DNA of 64,000 nucleotides from Paludisphaera soli (GTDB taxonomy: Bacteria; Planctomycetota; Planctomycetia; Isosphaerales; Isosphaeraceae). Where the stretch lies: contig NZ_JAALJI010000019.1 of NCBI RefSeq assembly GCF_011064595.1, positions 84,540 to 148,539 on the forward strand. The letters run 5' to 3'. Shown here in pieces: positions 8,901-17,766 of the stretch (its first letter is position 1; every line of letters begins with the position of its first letter). The position numbers were made by a program, and so were the translations under genes. The notes under the pieces were generated by a model. That model was given only the letters and a program-made list of their open reading frames with translations, was not told the origin of the DNA and searched no databases.

Positions 8901-9589
8901 CGCACGACGTGGTGAGCGTGGGCGACGTGGTCACCGTCTGGGTGATGTCGGTGGACCAAGACCGCAAGCGGGTCTCGCTGACGATGGTCAAGCCGGGCAC
9001 CGAGCGCCATCGCGGCGGCCCCGGCGGACCCGGCGGCGGCGGCGGTCGCCGCGAAGGGGCCCCTCAGGGCCAGGGCGGCGAGGGCCAGGGACGCCGCGGC
9101 CGGGGCCCTCGCCCCGGCCCGTCCAGCCTGACGGCCCCTCCGGTCGGCGCCGCGCCGATCGACGCCAGGCCCGAAGGGGGCGACGCGGGACCGCGTCGAT
9201 CCGGCCCCGGCGGCCGGCCTCCCGGCCCGGGAGGCTATCGCACCGGCGGACCCGGCCAGGGCCAGAACCGCGGCGGGCCTCGCGGCGGCGGAGGCGGCGG
9301 GGCCTACGGGCGCGACGGCGGCCGCTTCGGCGGCCCCAGGCCCGACCAGCGCAACGAGCGCCCGGCCATGCCGCCGCGGCCGGCCCGGCCGGCCCCGCCC
9401 CCGCCGCCCCTCTCCAAGGACGCGCTGACCGGCAACGTCCCGCTCCGCACCTTCGGGCAGCTCAAGCAGCTCTGGCAGGCCCGCGAGGACGACGTCCCGG
9501 GCGAAGGCCCGACGGCCTCGGGATCCGCCCCGTCCGAGTCGGCCCCGCCCGGCTCGGAAGCCGTCCATCCGGAGCCGGGCGACGCTTGA
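5978..9589 (+). CDS. tex: Tex family RNA-binding protein with large insertion in YqgF domain
   Basis: A 1203-residue Tex protein, a nucleic-acid-binding transcription accessory factor; usual length is about 720-780. The start at 5978 begins MDNPIQVDLGRIAQDL, matching Tex N-termini; the frame is open further upstream without Tex-like sequence. Order: helical N-terminal region (to about 310), YqgF/RNase H-like domain from about 322 (AIDPGLRSGCK), helix-hairpin-helix region near 780-840 (VEGVGPATF), S1 domain at about 935-1003. Two oddities explain the length. Residues about 403-681 are an acidic Glu/Ala/Pro-rich, low-complexity insertion between IGNGTACRETEELVAEI and YVIVNEAGASVYSAS, which are adjacent in ordinary Tex. 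A Gly/Arg/Pro-rich tail of about 170 residues follows S1 and ends in a sequence (PLRTFGQLKQLWQ) that looks constrained. Confidence 0.9.
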   Translation: MDNPIQVDLGRIAQDLQIRRVQVESVVQLLDEGNTVAFITRYRKERTGNLNEVVIREIQIRIQRLRELAERKETILKTIDKQGKLTPELDVAIRSAENLKRLEDLYLPFKPKKRTKASEAREKGLEPLAARIWTRDETLTDLPAAAAEFVDAEKGLDSPEKVLEGVRHILAEAISEMAAVREAVRKAVWKTGKLVTTKGEVAEGQGLEYRDYFDYSEPVAQVPPHRVLAINRGDKEGPLKVKMEVSRPDLESAFFGQLPLEGHPQADAFHAAAVDALERLILPSMEREVRHDLTETAEKHAVDVFARNLRSLLLQPPIPKQVVLAIDPGLRSGCKVAVLDPNGNLLEQGIVYPHAPQSRRSEAKTFIKDLVGKHHVNVVAIGNGTACRETEELVAEIISEGTEFSTNPEARAAAEAAYAAALANAAARPPREPRPEADEPTEPEAASEPETPAEPQPEAGFDAVAQAAESPAEVVEAEAESPAHPHDLPAEVAAEAEVEAPTAEEAATPVAVEAGTPVAVEAGADGFTVPDDFQPEEEEELPPISGGSPEAEAGEQVQPDAADLQAQPAGDPAASPESQAPAESHSPEPTAHAETQAPEPTAHAETPASLEAPESHEALPGPEAPPAETPAPAEGGEVRASSGRPEGGSPRGEGRRGKSRGSRSRNHQPPPQTPPAPHAADGLLAQLAYVIVNEAGASVYSASPIGREELPEYDATLRSAISIGRRLQDPLSELVKIEPQNIGVGLYQHDVSPKQLKESLDAVIASCVNFVGVDLNTASVPLLRYVSGLNQLTARRIADRRTEKGPFASRDELIEVEGVGPATFTQAAGFLKIGDGPHPLDRTWVHPESYAAATRLLEKFGYAPEVVRDKDKLPELRAKLAEADVPALAAELEIGEPTLKDIIEALGRPDRDPRDDLPKPIFKKGVLKLEDLTAGMELKGTVLNVVDFGAFVDIGLKDSGLVHISQLANRYIKSPHDVVSVGDVVTVWVMSVDQDRKRVSLTMVKPGTERHRGGPGGPGGGGGRREGAPQGQGGEGQGRRGRGPRPGPSSLTAPPVGAAPIDARPEGGDAGPRRSGPGGRPPGPGGYRTGGPGQGQNRGGPRGGGGGGAYGRDGGRFGGPRPDQRNERPAMPPRPARPAPPPPPLSKDALTGNVPLRTFGQLKQLWQAREDDVPGEGPTASGSAPSESAPPGSEAVHPEPGDA

Positions 9590-9615
9590 TCGTCCCGCAC
9601 GACCCCGCCGCATTC

Positions 9616-9655
9616 GGTCCGGCCGGCCCCTCGCCCTGCGGGGGCCGGTCGGACC
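9616..9655 (+). terminator. Terminator-like hairpin after tex
   Basis: Inverted repeat with 15-base arms and one mismatch (left arm GGTCCGGCCGGCCCC, 10-base loop), 26 bases past the tex stop. Its arm sequence resembles that of the hairpin at 5652-5686. Confidence 0.55.
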
Positions 9656-9755
9656 CCGGCGGTCGCGATCTCGACAGCCGCGACGCGAGGGCCCGCAGCG
9701 CGTCGCCCGGGGGGGATCCCGGGAGCCCGGCCGAACACAGGATGGATGAATCAAC

Positions 9756-10976
9756 ATGGGTGTCTTCGCCTGGCGCAACCTGCTGACCCGTCCCATGCGG
9801 ACGCTGCTCGCCCTGATCGGCCTCTCGATCCCGATCCTGGGCGTGCTCGGCCTGTTCAGCCTCTCGGACGGCCTCCGCAACATGGTGGGGGACACCCTCA
9901 GCCAGATCGAAGGGGTGATCGTCCTCCGCGAGAACACCCCGAGCCCGGTCGCCAGCACGCTGTCGATCGGCGTGGTGGATAAGATCCGCGCCGTGCCGGG
10001 CGTCCGCGCCGTGGCGCCCGAGGTGTGGGGGATCGCCCCCAACATCGAGGGCCAGGGGATGCTGATGCGGGCCGCCGGCAACCTGATGTCCAAGAAAGGC
10101 GCCGGGTCGATCTGGGACCAGCCGGTGATCTCCGGCCAGGATTACCCGACGCACAAGGACCTGAAGAGCGCGGTCTTCCCCCGGGCGCTCAAGGAGCGGG
10201 GCGAGGGCCGGTTCCTCGACGAACGCGACGTCGGCAAGTCGAGCATCGTCATCAGCCGGAAGATCGCCCGCAACTTCCCGAACGACAAGGGCGAGCCCCG
10301 GAAGGTGGGCGACCGCCTGCTCGTCGGCGAGGAGGATTGCGAGATCGTCGGCATCTACGAAACCGGCTCGATGCTGCTGGACGTGGTGGTGGTCATGGAC
10401 ATCCAGACCGCCCGTCGGATCCTCAAGATGCCGGTCGAGACCGTCTCCAGCATCTACGTGGAAGCCCAGACGCCCCCCGGCTACCAGGCGGTGTGCGCGG
10501 CCATCGAGGCGGCCGAGCCGGGCGTGAGCGCCCGGAGCATGAACGAGGTGCAGGCGAACTTCGGCATGCTGATGGGCCAGGTGGACAAGGTCCTCATGAT
10601 GATCGTCAGCCTGGCCCTCCTGGTGGGGGTCGTGGGGATCGTGAACACGATGCTCATGAGCACGACCGAGCGGTTCGTCGAGTTCGGCGTGCTGCGCACC
10701 AACGGCTGGTCGCAGGCGAACGTCCTGGGGCTGGTCACGTTGGAGAGCGCCTATCTGGGGCTCCTCGCGGGGGTCTCGGGCTGCGTCCTGGCCTGGCTGG
10801 GGACGCTGGTCGCCAACCAGTTCGTCGGCGGCGGCCTGCGGCTGGGGGTCTCGCCGTTCTCGCTCCTGCTGGGGCTGGGGCTGTCCGTCGCCACGGGCGT
10901 CCTGGGGGGGCTGTACCCCGCCTGGCGCGCCGCGAGGATGGTGCCGATGGAAGCCATCCGCCTGGGGTCGCACTGA
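9756..10976 (+). CDS. ABC transporter permease, MacB/FtsX type
   Basis: A 406-residue permease with the FtsX/MacB layout: one N-terminal membrane helix (about residues 14-34, LLALIGLSIPILGVLGLF), a large extracytoplasmic MacB_PCD-type domain (about 40-275), then three C-terminal helices (about 285-310, 330-355 and 370-390). The family uses ATP hydrolysis for mechanotransmission or export of lipoproteins, peptides or small molecules, not for classical uptake. The ATPase gene follows 46 bases downstream on the same strand, so the two very likely form one complex. The substrate cannot be told from sequence. The ATG at 9756 begins the conserved WRNLLTRPMRTLLA segment. Confidence 0.85.
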   Translation: MGVFAWRNLLTRPMRTLLALIGLSIPILGVLGLFSLSDGLRNMVGDTLSQIEGVIVLRENTPSPVASTLSIGVVDKIRAVPGVRAVAPEVWGIAPNIEGQGMLMRAAGNLMSKKGAGSIWDQPVISGQDYPTHKDLKSAVFPRALKERGEGRFLDERDVGKSSIVISRKIARNFPNDKGEPRKVGDRLLVGEEDCEIVGIYETGSMLLDVVVVMDIQTARRILKMPVETVSSIYVEAQTPPGYQAVCAAIEAAEPGVSARSMNEVQANFGMLMGQVDKVLMMIVSLALLVGVVGIVNTMLMSTTERFVEFGVLRTNGWSQANVLGLVTLESAYLGLLAGVSGCVLAWLGTLVANQFVGGGLRLGVSPFSLLLGLGLSVATGVLGGLYPAWRAARMVPMEAIRLGSH

Positions 10977-11022
10977 CCGCCCGACGGATCGGGGTCACCT
11001 ACCGCTGTTCCGAGGACGCTCG

Positions 11023-11733
11023 ATGATCGACGTGGTGGACGTCTGGAAGTCGTACAAGAGCGGCACGCGGACCCTGGACGCGCTCCGCGGCGTGAGCTGC
11101 ACCATCGAGAAGGGCCGCTTCGCGTTCATCGTCGGCCCCAGCGGCTCGGGCAAGAGCACCCTGCTCTACCTGCTCGGGGCCGTCGACCGTCCCTCGCGGG
11201 GGCGGATCCTCGTCGAGGGCCGCGACCTGACGGCGATGTCCGAGGCTGAGCAGAACGACTACCGGCGCGACACGGTGGGCTTCATCTTCCAGTCGTTCAA
11301 CCTGATCAGCAACCTCTCGGCCGTCGAGAACGTCCTGATCCCGTTCATGCCCCGGGGCGTGACGGCCGAGCAGCGGGCGCGGGCCGTCGACCTGCTCAAG
11401 CGGGTCGGCCTGGGGGACCGCCTGGACCATCACCCCTACCAGCTCTCCGGCGGCGAGCAGCAGCGGGTGGCGATCGCGCGGGCCCTGGTCAAGCAGCCCC
11501 TCGTCGTGCTGGCCGACGAGCCGACCGGCGAGCTGGACAGCAAGACCGGCGACGAGATCTACCGGATCCTCCGCAGCCTCCAGGAGTCGCTGGAGACGAC
11601 CCTCGTGGTCGTCACCCACGACCGCCGCTTCATCACCCCCCAGGACCTCGTCCTGGAAATCCAGGACGGCCTGCTGGCCGACGACGCCGAGCCCGCCGCC
11701 GGGTTCGCCACCGGGCTCCACGCCGCCGATTGA
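11023..11733 (+). CDS. ABC transporter ATP-binding protein, LolD/MacB-like
   Basis: A 236-residue ATPase with a complete motif set: Walker [10 protein letters not shown] (38-46), Q-loop IFQSFNLI, signature [15 protein letters not shown], Walker [14 protein letters not shown] and a switch histidine in VVTHD. The LSGGEQQR signature and DEPTGELDS box are typical of the LolD/MacB/FtsE group, which fits the FtsX-type permease encoded just upstream. No substrate-binding or membrane-fusion protein gene is next to the pair. The gene converges on a quinone oxidoreductase gene only 25 bases away. Confidence 0.92.
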   Translation: MIDVVDVWKSYKSGTRTLDALRGVSCTIEKGRFAFIVGPSGSGKSTLLYLLGAVDRPSRGRILVEGRDLTAMSEAEQNDYRRDTVGFIFQSFNLISNLSAVENVLIPFMPRGVTAEQRARAVDLLKRVGLGDRLDHHPYQLSGGEQQRVAIARALVKQPLVVLADEPTGELDSKTGDEIYRILRSLQESLETTLVVVTHDRRFITPQDLVLEIQDGLLADDAEPAAGFATGLHAAD

Positions 11734-11758
11734 ACGACCGGACCGCCTGCCGGCCCGG

Positions 11759-12742
11759 TCAGGGCCGCAGGACGATCTTGCCGAAGCCCGCGTTCGAGGC
11801 CATCCGCTCGTGGGCCTTCCGCACTTCTTCGAGCGGATAGACGACGTCGAGCACGGGCTTCACCGTCCCCCGATCCAACCAGGGGACGACCTGCGCCGCG
11901 AACAGGCGGGTCGCGGCGATCTTCTCCTCCAGCGGCCGGGCCCGGAGCGTCGTGCCGACGAGCGTCGCCCGCTTCGCCAGCAGGGCGTTCAGGTCGATCT
12001 CCGCCTTCGCCCCGGCCAGCAGGCCGACGACCACGATCCGGCCCCGCTTCGCGACCGACGCCAGGTTCTCGGCGAGGGCCCCGGCGCCGAGCAGGTCGAG
12101 GATGACGGAGGCCCCTTCGCCGCCGGTCTGGGCCTTCACCTCGTCGGCGAAGGTCCCGGACGGGTTGACGATCGCGACGTCCAGGCCCAGGTCGCGGGCC
12201 CGCTCCAGCTTCTCGGCCGTGCGCGACGTCCCCAAAACGGTGCAGCCCATCGCGCGGGCGATCTGCACGGCCGCCGTCCCCACGCCGCTCCCCGCCGCGT
12301 GGATCAGGACGCTCTCGCCCGGCTCCAGCCCCCCCTGCGTCACGAGCGCGTCGTGTGCGGTGAGGAACGCCTCGGGGACGGCCCCGGCCGCGTCGAACTC
12401 CAGCCCGGCGGGGATCTTCGCGAGCATCCGGGGGTGGGTCGTCAGATACTCCGCCTGGGCGCCGCCGGCCACGATCCCGAAGACCCGGTCGCCGACCCTC
12501 GCCTGCCCCTCGGCGTCGGGCCCGAGCGCCTCCACCTCGCCGGCGAACTCCAGCCCCGGGATATCGGCCGGCGCCCCCGCCGGCGCGGGATAGAGCCCCT
12601 TCGCCTGGAGCAGGTCCGCCCGATTCACCGCGCAGGCCCGCACCCGGACGAGCACCTGCTCTCCGCGCGGCTCCGGCTTCGGCCGGTCCACCACTTCCAG
12701 GACTTCCGGCCCACCCTTGCCCTTGATGACGACCGCTTTCAT
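11759..12742 (-). CDS. Zinc-type alcohol dehydrogenase-like, NAD(P)H:quinone oxidoreductase
   Basis: A 327-residue medium-chain dehydrogenase/reductase of the quinone oxidoreductase (PIG3-like) group. The sequence shows NRADLLQAKGLYPAP and the cofactor-binding stretch LIHAAGSGVGTAAVQIARAMG typical of NADPH-dependent members. The catalytic zinc ligands of true alcohol dehydrogenases are absent. The start at 12742 (MKAVVIKGKGG) has GGAG seven bases upstream; the longer in-frame extension is not family-like. It stands alone, back to back with the M48 protease gene and converging with the ABC ATPase gene. Confidence 0.88.
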   Translation of the reverse strand: MKAVVIKGKGGPEVLEVVDRPKPEPRGEQVLVRVRACAVNRADLLQAKGLYPAPAGAPADIPGLEFAGEVEALGPDAEGQARVGDRVFGIVAGGAQAEYLTTHPRMLAKIPAGLEFDAAGAVPEAFLTAHDALVTQGGLEPGESVLIHAAGSGVGTAAVQIARAMGCTVLGTSRTAEKLERARDLGLDVAIVNPSGTFADEVKAQTGGEGASVILDLLGAGALAENLASVAKRGRIVVVGLLAGAKAEIDLNALLAKRATLVGTTLRARPLEEKIAATRLFAAQVVPWLDRGTVKPVLDVVYPLEEVRKAHERMASNAGFGKIVLRP

Positions 12743-12996
12743 CGACGATCTCCCGACCTTGAGACGGAACCGCGAGCCCTCGGCCCGGGACGGACGACGC
12801 AACTCATGTTCCTTCGGACGGATCGCCCTCCAGTCTAACCGGCCCGGGGGCCGGAGGGGCGGTCCCCGCGCCTCGATCCGGCGCCGGCCCTCGCGGGAGG
12901 GCGCTCGGCGGATTCCCGTCTGTCCCGACATCGAGGTCGCATGATAGAACCATGTTGATTCCGGGAAGCGACGGCTCACTGATGCGAGGGCTGCCG

Positions 12997-14319
12997 ATGG
13001 CGAGAGTCTGGCGATGGGGCGCGGCGGTCGTCCTGATCGGGGTCGCGATGAGCGTCGCGGCGCGGGCCAAGGAAACCCCGACGGTGCCCGCGCCCGCCCG
13101 GGCCGAGGCCGTCGCGGAGGTCGACGAATCCGAGCCGGTCGCCGTCCCCGAGCCTTCCGAGAAGGCGATGACCTACTACCGCACCGGGATGGGCTGGTGG
13201 GCGTTCAACCGGGTCTGGGGGTTGGCGTTGCCGGCGTTGATCGTCTTCACGGGCTTCTCGGCCCGGCTGCGGACGGTCGCGGCGAAGGTCGGCCGGGGCT
13301 GGTTGGGGACGGTCGCCGTCTTCATACCGCTCTATCTGCTGGTCACGGCCCTGATCGAGCTGCCGCTCGACTACTACCTGGGGTTCGTCCGCCAGCACGC
13401 CTACGGGCTGTCGAACCAGTCGAACGCGAAGTGGTTCCGGAATCTGGCGATCGGCCTGGGAGTGAACATGGGAGTGGGCGTGCTGATCGCCTGGGGGCTC
13501 TACGCCCTGCTCCGCCGCAGCCCCCGGCGCTGGTGGCTGTACATGGCCCTGGGCTCGATCCCGTTCTTGCTGGTAGGGGCGTTCGTCATGCCGATCTGGA
13601 TCGACCCGCTCTTCAACGAGTTCGGGCCGATGAAGGACAAGGCGCTGGAGCGCTCGATCCTCGACCTGGCCGACCGCGCGGGTATCGAGTCCGGGCGGGT
13701 GTTCGAGGTGGACAAGAGCGTGGACACCGAGACGGTGAACGCCTACGTCACCGGCCTGCTGGGCTCCAAGCGGATCGTGCTCTGGGACACACTCCTGAAG
13801 AAGCTGAACGGGCGCGAGGTGCTGTTCGTGATGGCCCACGAGATGGGCCACTACGTCCTGGGCCACGTCGTCCGGTCGATCCTGCTCTCGTTCACCCTGA
13901 CGCTGGCCGGGCTGTATTTCGTGCACCGGGCCGCGCCGGCGTTGATCGCCCGGTTCCGGGATCGCCTGGGTTTCGATTCGCTGGCGGACGCGGCGTCGGC
14001 TCCGTTGATCCTGCTGCTGGTGCAGGTCGCCATGCTGGCCCTGAACCCGGCGGCGATGGCCTACAGCCGGGCGCAGGAGCACGAGGCGGACCGGTTCGCG
14101 ATCGAGCTGACGGGGATGAACCATTCGGGGGCGTCGGCGTTCGTGAAGCTGCAGACGCAGAACCTGAGCAACCCCCGGCCGGGCTGGGTCTATCGGATTT
14201 TCCGGGCGTCGCATCCAAGCATAGGCGAGCGAGTCGATTTCTGTAATACTCACCGGCCGAGACGCGAGCCCGCCGGGGCGGCGGGCGGGTCGCCGCCGTC
14301 GGCCGCGCCGGACGATTGA
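12997..14319 (+). CDS. M48 family metalloprotease, Ste24/CAAX-protease type
   Basis: A 440-residue membrane zinc protease. HEMGH at 281-285 supplies two zinc ligands and the catalytic Glu; the third ligand is the Glu in the downstream QEHEADRFA. The N-terminal half has several membrane helices (ALPALIVFTGFSA, FIPLYLLVTALIE and others), as in Ste24-like enzymes, and the ENAYVTG-like stretch (TVNAYVTGLLGSKRIVLWDTLL) is family-typical. Such enzymes act in membrane protein quality control; a CAAX substrate is not implied in bacteria. The start at 12997 was preferred because GAGGG precedes it and the signal-type helix follows; 12952 and 12982 are in-frame alternatives. Confidence 0.88.
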   Translation: MARVWRWGAAVVLIGVAMSVAARAKETPTVPAPARAEAVAEVDESEPVAVPEPSEKAMTYYRTGMGWWAFNRVWGLALPALIVFTGFSARLRTVAAKVGRGWLGTVAVFIPLYLLVTALIELPLDYYLGFVRQHAYGLSNQSNAKWFRNLAIGLGVNMGVGVLIAWGLYALLRRSPRRWWLYMALGSIPFLLVGAFVMPIWIDPLFNEFGPMKDKALERSILDLADRAGIESGRVFEVDKSVDTETVNAYVTGLLGSKRIVLWDTLLKKLNGREVLFVMAHEMGHYVLGHVVRSILLSFTLTLAGLYFVHRAAPALIARFRDRLGFDSLADAASAPLILLLVQVAMLALNPAAMAYSRAQEHEADRFAIELTGMNHSGASAFVKLQTQNLSNPRPGWVYRIFRASHPSIGERVDFCNTHRPRREPAGAAGGSPPSAAPDD

Positions 14320-14341
14320 CCGTCGGGCCCGAGGATTCCGG

Positions 14342-14370
14342 TTGTCGGGACTAACCGGCCGCTCTATAAA
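14342..14370 (+). promoter_or_regulatory. Sigma70-type promoter of MMPL gene
   Basis: TTGTCG at 14342-14347, a 17-base spacer and TATAAA at 14365-14370, giving a leader of about 155 bases before the ATG at 14533. Confidence 0.6.
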
Positions 14371-14532
14371 AGGATAGGGTGGGAAAGAGGCCCGCGGGGG
14401 ACCCGAAGCCGGGCCCCGGAGGATGACGATCCGCCCGCGAAGGCGACGCTCGGCCGCTCTCGGCACGAGGTTTCCATGAAGGGACGGGACGTTCGGCGCA
14501 GGGAGCCACGCTGTCCCCAGGAGTCGGGAGTG

Positions 14533-17490
14533 ATGCCGCTGTTGGAATCGATCGGGACGTTCTCCAGCCGCCGACCGAGCTGGGTCGTCGCGGCCTGGCT
14601 GGCCCTGGCGACGGGCGTGGGGCTGACGGCGCCGAACCTGACGAGGCTCGCGGCCGAGGGGCAGTCGAAGCTGCTGGGCGACGAGGCCGAGTCGCGTCGC
14701 GCGGCCGAGCTGGTCCTCCGATGGTGGCGCGACCAGGCGTACGAGTGCACGGTCGTCGCCGCGATCCACCGTCCCCAGGGGCTGACCGAGGCCGACCGCC
14801 GCTACGCCGCCTCCCTCGCCCGCCGCATCGAGGATCCCGACCGCCCGGCGACGATCCTTCGCGTCATGGGCCCGGAGTCGCGGCGGGAGATCGCCGAGCG
14901 TCTGACCAGCGAAGACGGCACCACCACCCTGGTCTTCGCCCCGCTCGGGACGGCGAACGTGGCTCCGGCCACCCACGCGGCCGTCGCCTGGCTCCAGGAG
15001 CGGGGCGAGGAGCTGCTGGCGCAGACCCCCGAGGCGGCCGGACTCCAGGTCCGCTGGACCGGCGACGCGGTGATCGGACGGGACTACATGCACCTGGTCC
15101 AGGTCTCGCTGGACCGCGCGGCGGTGGTCACCGTGATCCTGCTGCTGATCGTCCTGGTGACGGTCTACCGCTCGTTCTGGCTGGCCCTGGTACCCCTCGT
15201 CACGATCGGGGCGAGCCTGATCATCGCGCGGGGCGTCCTGGCTTGGATGTACGGGATCGGCTGGCAGATTTCACCCCTGGTGGAGCTGTTCCTGGTGGCG
15301 ATCCTGTTCGGCACCGGGACGGACTTCTGCCTGTTCCTCTCCTGGCGGTTCGGGGAGCACTTCAACCCCCGCAACCCGGCCGGCGTGATGCGGATGACGC
15401 TGTCGCGGTCGTTCGTCCCGCTGGTCACCAGCGCGGGGACGATCATGATCGGCCTCATGCTGATGGGGACGACCAACTTCAAGCTCTTCTCGACCACCGG
15501 GCCGAGCGTGGCGCTGGGGCTGGCGATCTCGCTGCTGGCCACCCTGACGCTCACCCCCTCGCTGCTGGTGCTGCTGGCTAAGGTCCGCCCGGCCTGCTTC
15601 GAGTCGTTCGGGAGCGCCTCCAACGGCTTCTGGGAGAAGGTCGGCCGCAAGGCGATGGCCCGGCCGCTGCGGAGCTGGTCGATCACCCTGCTGGCCATGA
15701 TCCCCCTGGCCGCGGTGGGCGCCCAGACCCGCTTCGTGATGGACATGCTCAGCGAGATGCCCCGCGAGGCCGAATCGTCCGACAACCTGAGGCTGATCCT
15801 GACCAAGTTCGACCCTGGCATGGCGGCCCCGCTCACCGTCGTCCTGGAGACGGCCGACGTCGATTTCCGGAGCTCGGAGGGGCTCGCGCTGATCGATCAG
15901 GTCAGCGGGCTCCTCTCGCACCAGCGCCGGAACGAGGAGGTCCGCTCCGCCACCCAGCCCCTGGGAAGCCCCGAGCCGCTCAACCGGGCGCGGCTGTCGT
16001 CCCGGCTGGGCGAGGTCAACGCGGGCTTCAAGCAGCTGGCCGAGGGGAGCGTCAGCCTGGAACGGGGGCTCAACGCCGGCGCCGCCAAGCTCCGCGCCGC
16101 GCTGTGGCTCGAAGAGAAGCTGGGCCTGAACATCTCCGGCGGGCCCGCCGCCCCGAAGCCGTCCGCCGAAGCCCCCGCCCCCGCCGCGCCGCAGCCCGAG
16201 GCGGCTGAAGCGTCGTCCTCCCCGTCGCCCGAGGCGGTCTCGCAAGGCCTGCGCACGGCCTCGGCCGCCCTGCTCTGGTCGCAGGGCGTCCCCTCCACCT
16301 GGAACACCCCCGCCCTGGGCTCGGCCTTCAATCAGCTGGTCGTCCAGGGGGCCAAGGAGGGCGTCCGCCGCCGGGGCGTCGACTCCGGGACCGGCTTCCT
16401 CGACGCCGCCGTCCGGCTGGTCGGCGGCGACGCCCCTCTCCCGAACCCGGACGCCGCGAAGCCGGAGGCCGCCGCGAAGCCGGCCCCCGATCCCGCCGCG
16501 ACGCCGACGCCGACCCCGTCGCCACCCGAGAAGCCCGCGCAGACCCTCCTCCGCGAGCTGACCCGCGCCGCCGAGGGTGCCGGCCAGATCGCCAAGGGGG
16601 CGGAACAGGCGCATCGCGAGGTCAGCGCGATCCTGACCGACCCGCTCGGCCGCCGGGCCCTGGACCGTCTCCTGATCACGCCGGAGACCGTGAAGGAGAA
16701 CCCCGAGCTACTGGAGAGCTTCGCCGCGTACATCACCGAGGACGGGCACCACGCCCGGATCGACGTGACCCTCGCCGACCGGATCTTCTCCGACGGCGCG
16801 ATGAATCAGGTGGAGACGATCCGCAAGCGGCTGGCGGACTACCTGGGCGAGTACGAGGGGATCCGCGTCACGGCCGCGGTCGCCGGGGCCAACGCCGAGT
16901 CGGCCGACGTCCGCAGGCTCACCCGCGCCGACCAGGTGCAGAGCTGGTTCATCGTCCCGATCGGGGTCTTCCTGGTCCTGATGATCGCCCTGCGGGACCC
17001 CCTGGCCTGCTTCAACCTGGTCGCCACGATGGTCCTGACCTACGGCTTCGCCCTGGGGGCCACGCACCTGGTGTTCGTCAACCTGATGGGGGGCGGCGGC
17101 CTGGACTGGAAGGTCCCCTACTTCCTGTTCGTCCTGCTGGTGGCGGTGGGGGTGGACTACAACGTCTTCCTGATGACCCGCCTGCACGAGGAGACGGCCG
17201 GCCACGGGTTCCGGGGGGGGATCATCCGGGCCATCGGCCAGACCGGCGGCCTGATCACGTCGGCCGCGGCGATCACCGCCTGCAGCTTCGCCTCGTTCCT
17301 GTTCAGCCCGCTGGGCTCGCTCCGCCAGCTGGGCTTCGCCCTGGTGGTCGGCATCACGATCGACGCGGTCCTGGTCCGCCCGCTGCTCGTCCCCTGCGGA
17401 CACTGGCTCCTGCGACGGTCGCGCGAGGTCCTGGGCCCCCGTTACAGCGTCTCCAGCGAGAACTTCCGCCTGACCGGCGTCCCCGATTGA
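14533..17490 (+). CDS. MMPL/RND family transporter
   Basis: A 985-residue RND-superfamily exporter of the MMPL type with two-fold symmetry. Each half has a first membrane helix, a large extracytoplasmic domain and a cluster of helices (LLLIVLVTVYRSFWLALVPLVTI, then GTGTDFCLFLSWRF in the first half; VLLVAVGVDYNVFLMTRL in the second). The Asp residues in GTDFCLF and GVDYNVF correspond to the proton-relay positions of the family. The second extracytoplasmic domain holds a long Ala/Pro/Glu-rich segment (about 530-690) likely to be disordered. Substrates of relatives are lipids or drugs; none can be assigned. The start MPLLESIGTFSSRRP (14533) follows AGGAG; an ATG at 14476 is in frame. Confidence 0.87.
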   Translation: MPLLESIGTFSSRRPSWVVAAWLALATGVGLTAPNLTRLAAEGQSKLLGDEAESRRAAELVLRWWRDQAYECTVVAAIHRPQGLTEADRRYAASLARRIEDPDRPATILRVMGPESRREIAERLTSEDGTTTLVFAPLGTANVAPATHAAVAWLQERGEELLAQTPEAAGLQVRWTGDAVIGRDYMHLVQVSLDRAAVVTVILLLIVLVTVYRSFWLALVPLVTIGASLIIARGVLAWMYGIGWQISPLVELFLVAILFGTGTDFCLFLSWRFGEHFNPRNPAGVMRMTLSRSFVPLVTSAGTIMIGLMLMGTTNFKLFSTTGPSVALGLAISLLATLTLTPSLLVLLAKVRPACFESFGSASNGFWEKVGRKAMARPLRSWSITLLAMIPLAAVGAQTRFVMDMLSEMPREAESSDNLRLILTKFDPGMAAPLTVVLETADVDFRSSEGLALIDQVSGLLSHQRRNEEVRSATQPLGSPEPLNRARLSSRLGEVNAGFKQLAEGSVSLERGLNAGAAKLRAALWLEEKLGLNISGGPAAPKPSAEAPAPAAPQPEAAEASSSPSPEAVSQGLRTASAALLWSQGVPSTWNTPALGSAFNQLVVQGAKEGVRRRGVDSGTGFLDAAVRLVGGDAPLPNPDAAKPEAAAKPAPDPAATPTPTPSPPEKPAQTLLRELTRAAEGAGQIAKGAEQAHREVSAILTDPLGRRALDRLLITPETVKENPELLESFAAYITEDGHHARIDVTLADRIFSDGAMNQVETIRKRLADYLGEYEGIRVTAAVAGANAESADVRRLTRADQVQSWFIVPIGVFLVLMIALRDPLACFNLVATMVLTYGFALGATHLVFVNLMGGGGLDWKVPYFLFVLLVAVGVDYNVFLMTRLHEETAGHGFRGGIIRAIGQTGGLITSAAAITACSFASFLFSPLGSLRQLGFALVVGITIDAVLVRPLLVPCGHWLLRRSREVLGPRYSVSSENFRLTGVPD

Positions 17491-17549
17491 TCGACGGGGT
17501 AGTCGCGGTCGGGACGACTTTCCCACTGGCGACGGCCCCGCCGCGCCGA

Positions 17550-17555
17550 TATACT
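17550..17555 (+). promoter_or_regulatory. Possible -10 element TATACT
   Basis: TATACT stands out in a GC-rich intergenic stretch of 276 bases, with a poor -35 (TGGCGA) 17 bases upstream. A small inverted repeat, TGTGG-GACG-CCACA, follows directly and may overlap the transcription start. Presumed promoter of the gene at 17767. Confidence 0.4.
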
Positions 17556-17766
17556 ATGTGGGACGCCACAATGATGACGTAACGATCTCAGCCAACCGCC
17601 CGGGTGGGGACAGGAATCGCCCGCCCGTCACCGGTCGGCAACCCCGCCTCAACCTCCGCATTCCCCCGGACGCGTCGACGCGTCCATCCCGCCCCACCCT
17701 CCTCAACGCTCCGCCTGCGGCCGCCCGGCCGTTTGTTCCGGAGCCCTCGTGCATGGAGCCGACTCA

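Noticed and set aside
5837..10093. 1418-codon open frame on the minus strand across tex
   Set aside because: It mirrors the codon bias of tex on the other strand, has an Arg/Gly/Leu-rich product without domains, and no ribosome binding site.
11736..11760. Terminator between the ABC ATPase and oxidoreductase genes
   Set aside because: Only six base pairs with a 13-base loop and overlapping a stop codon; too weak in this base composition.
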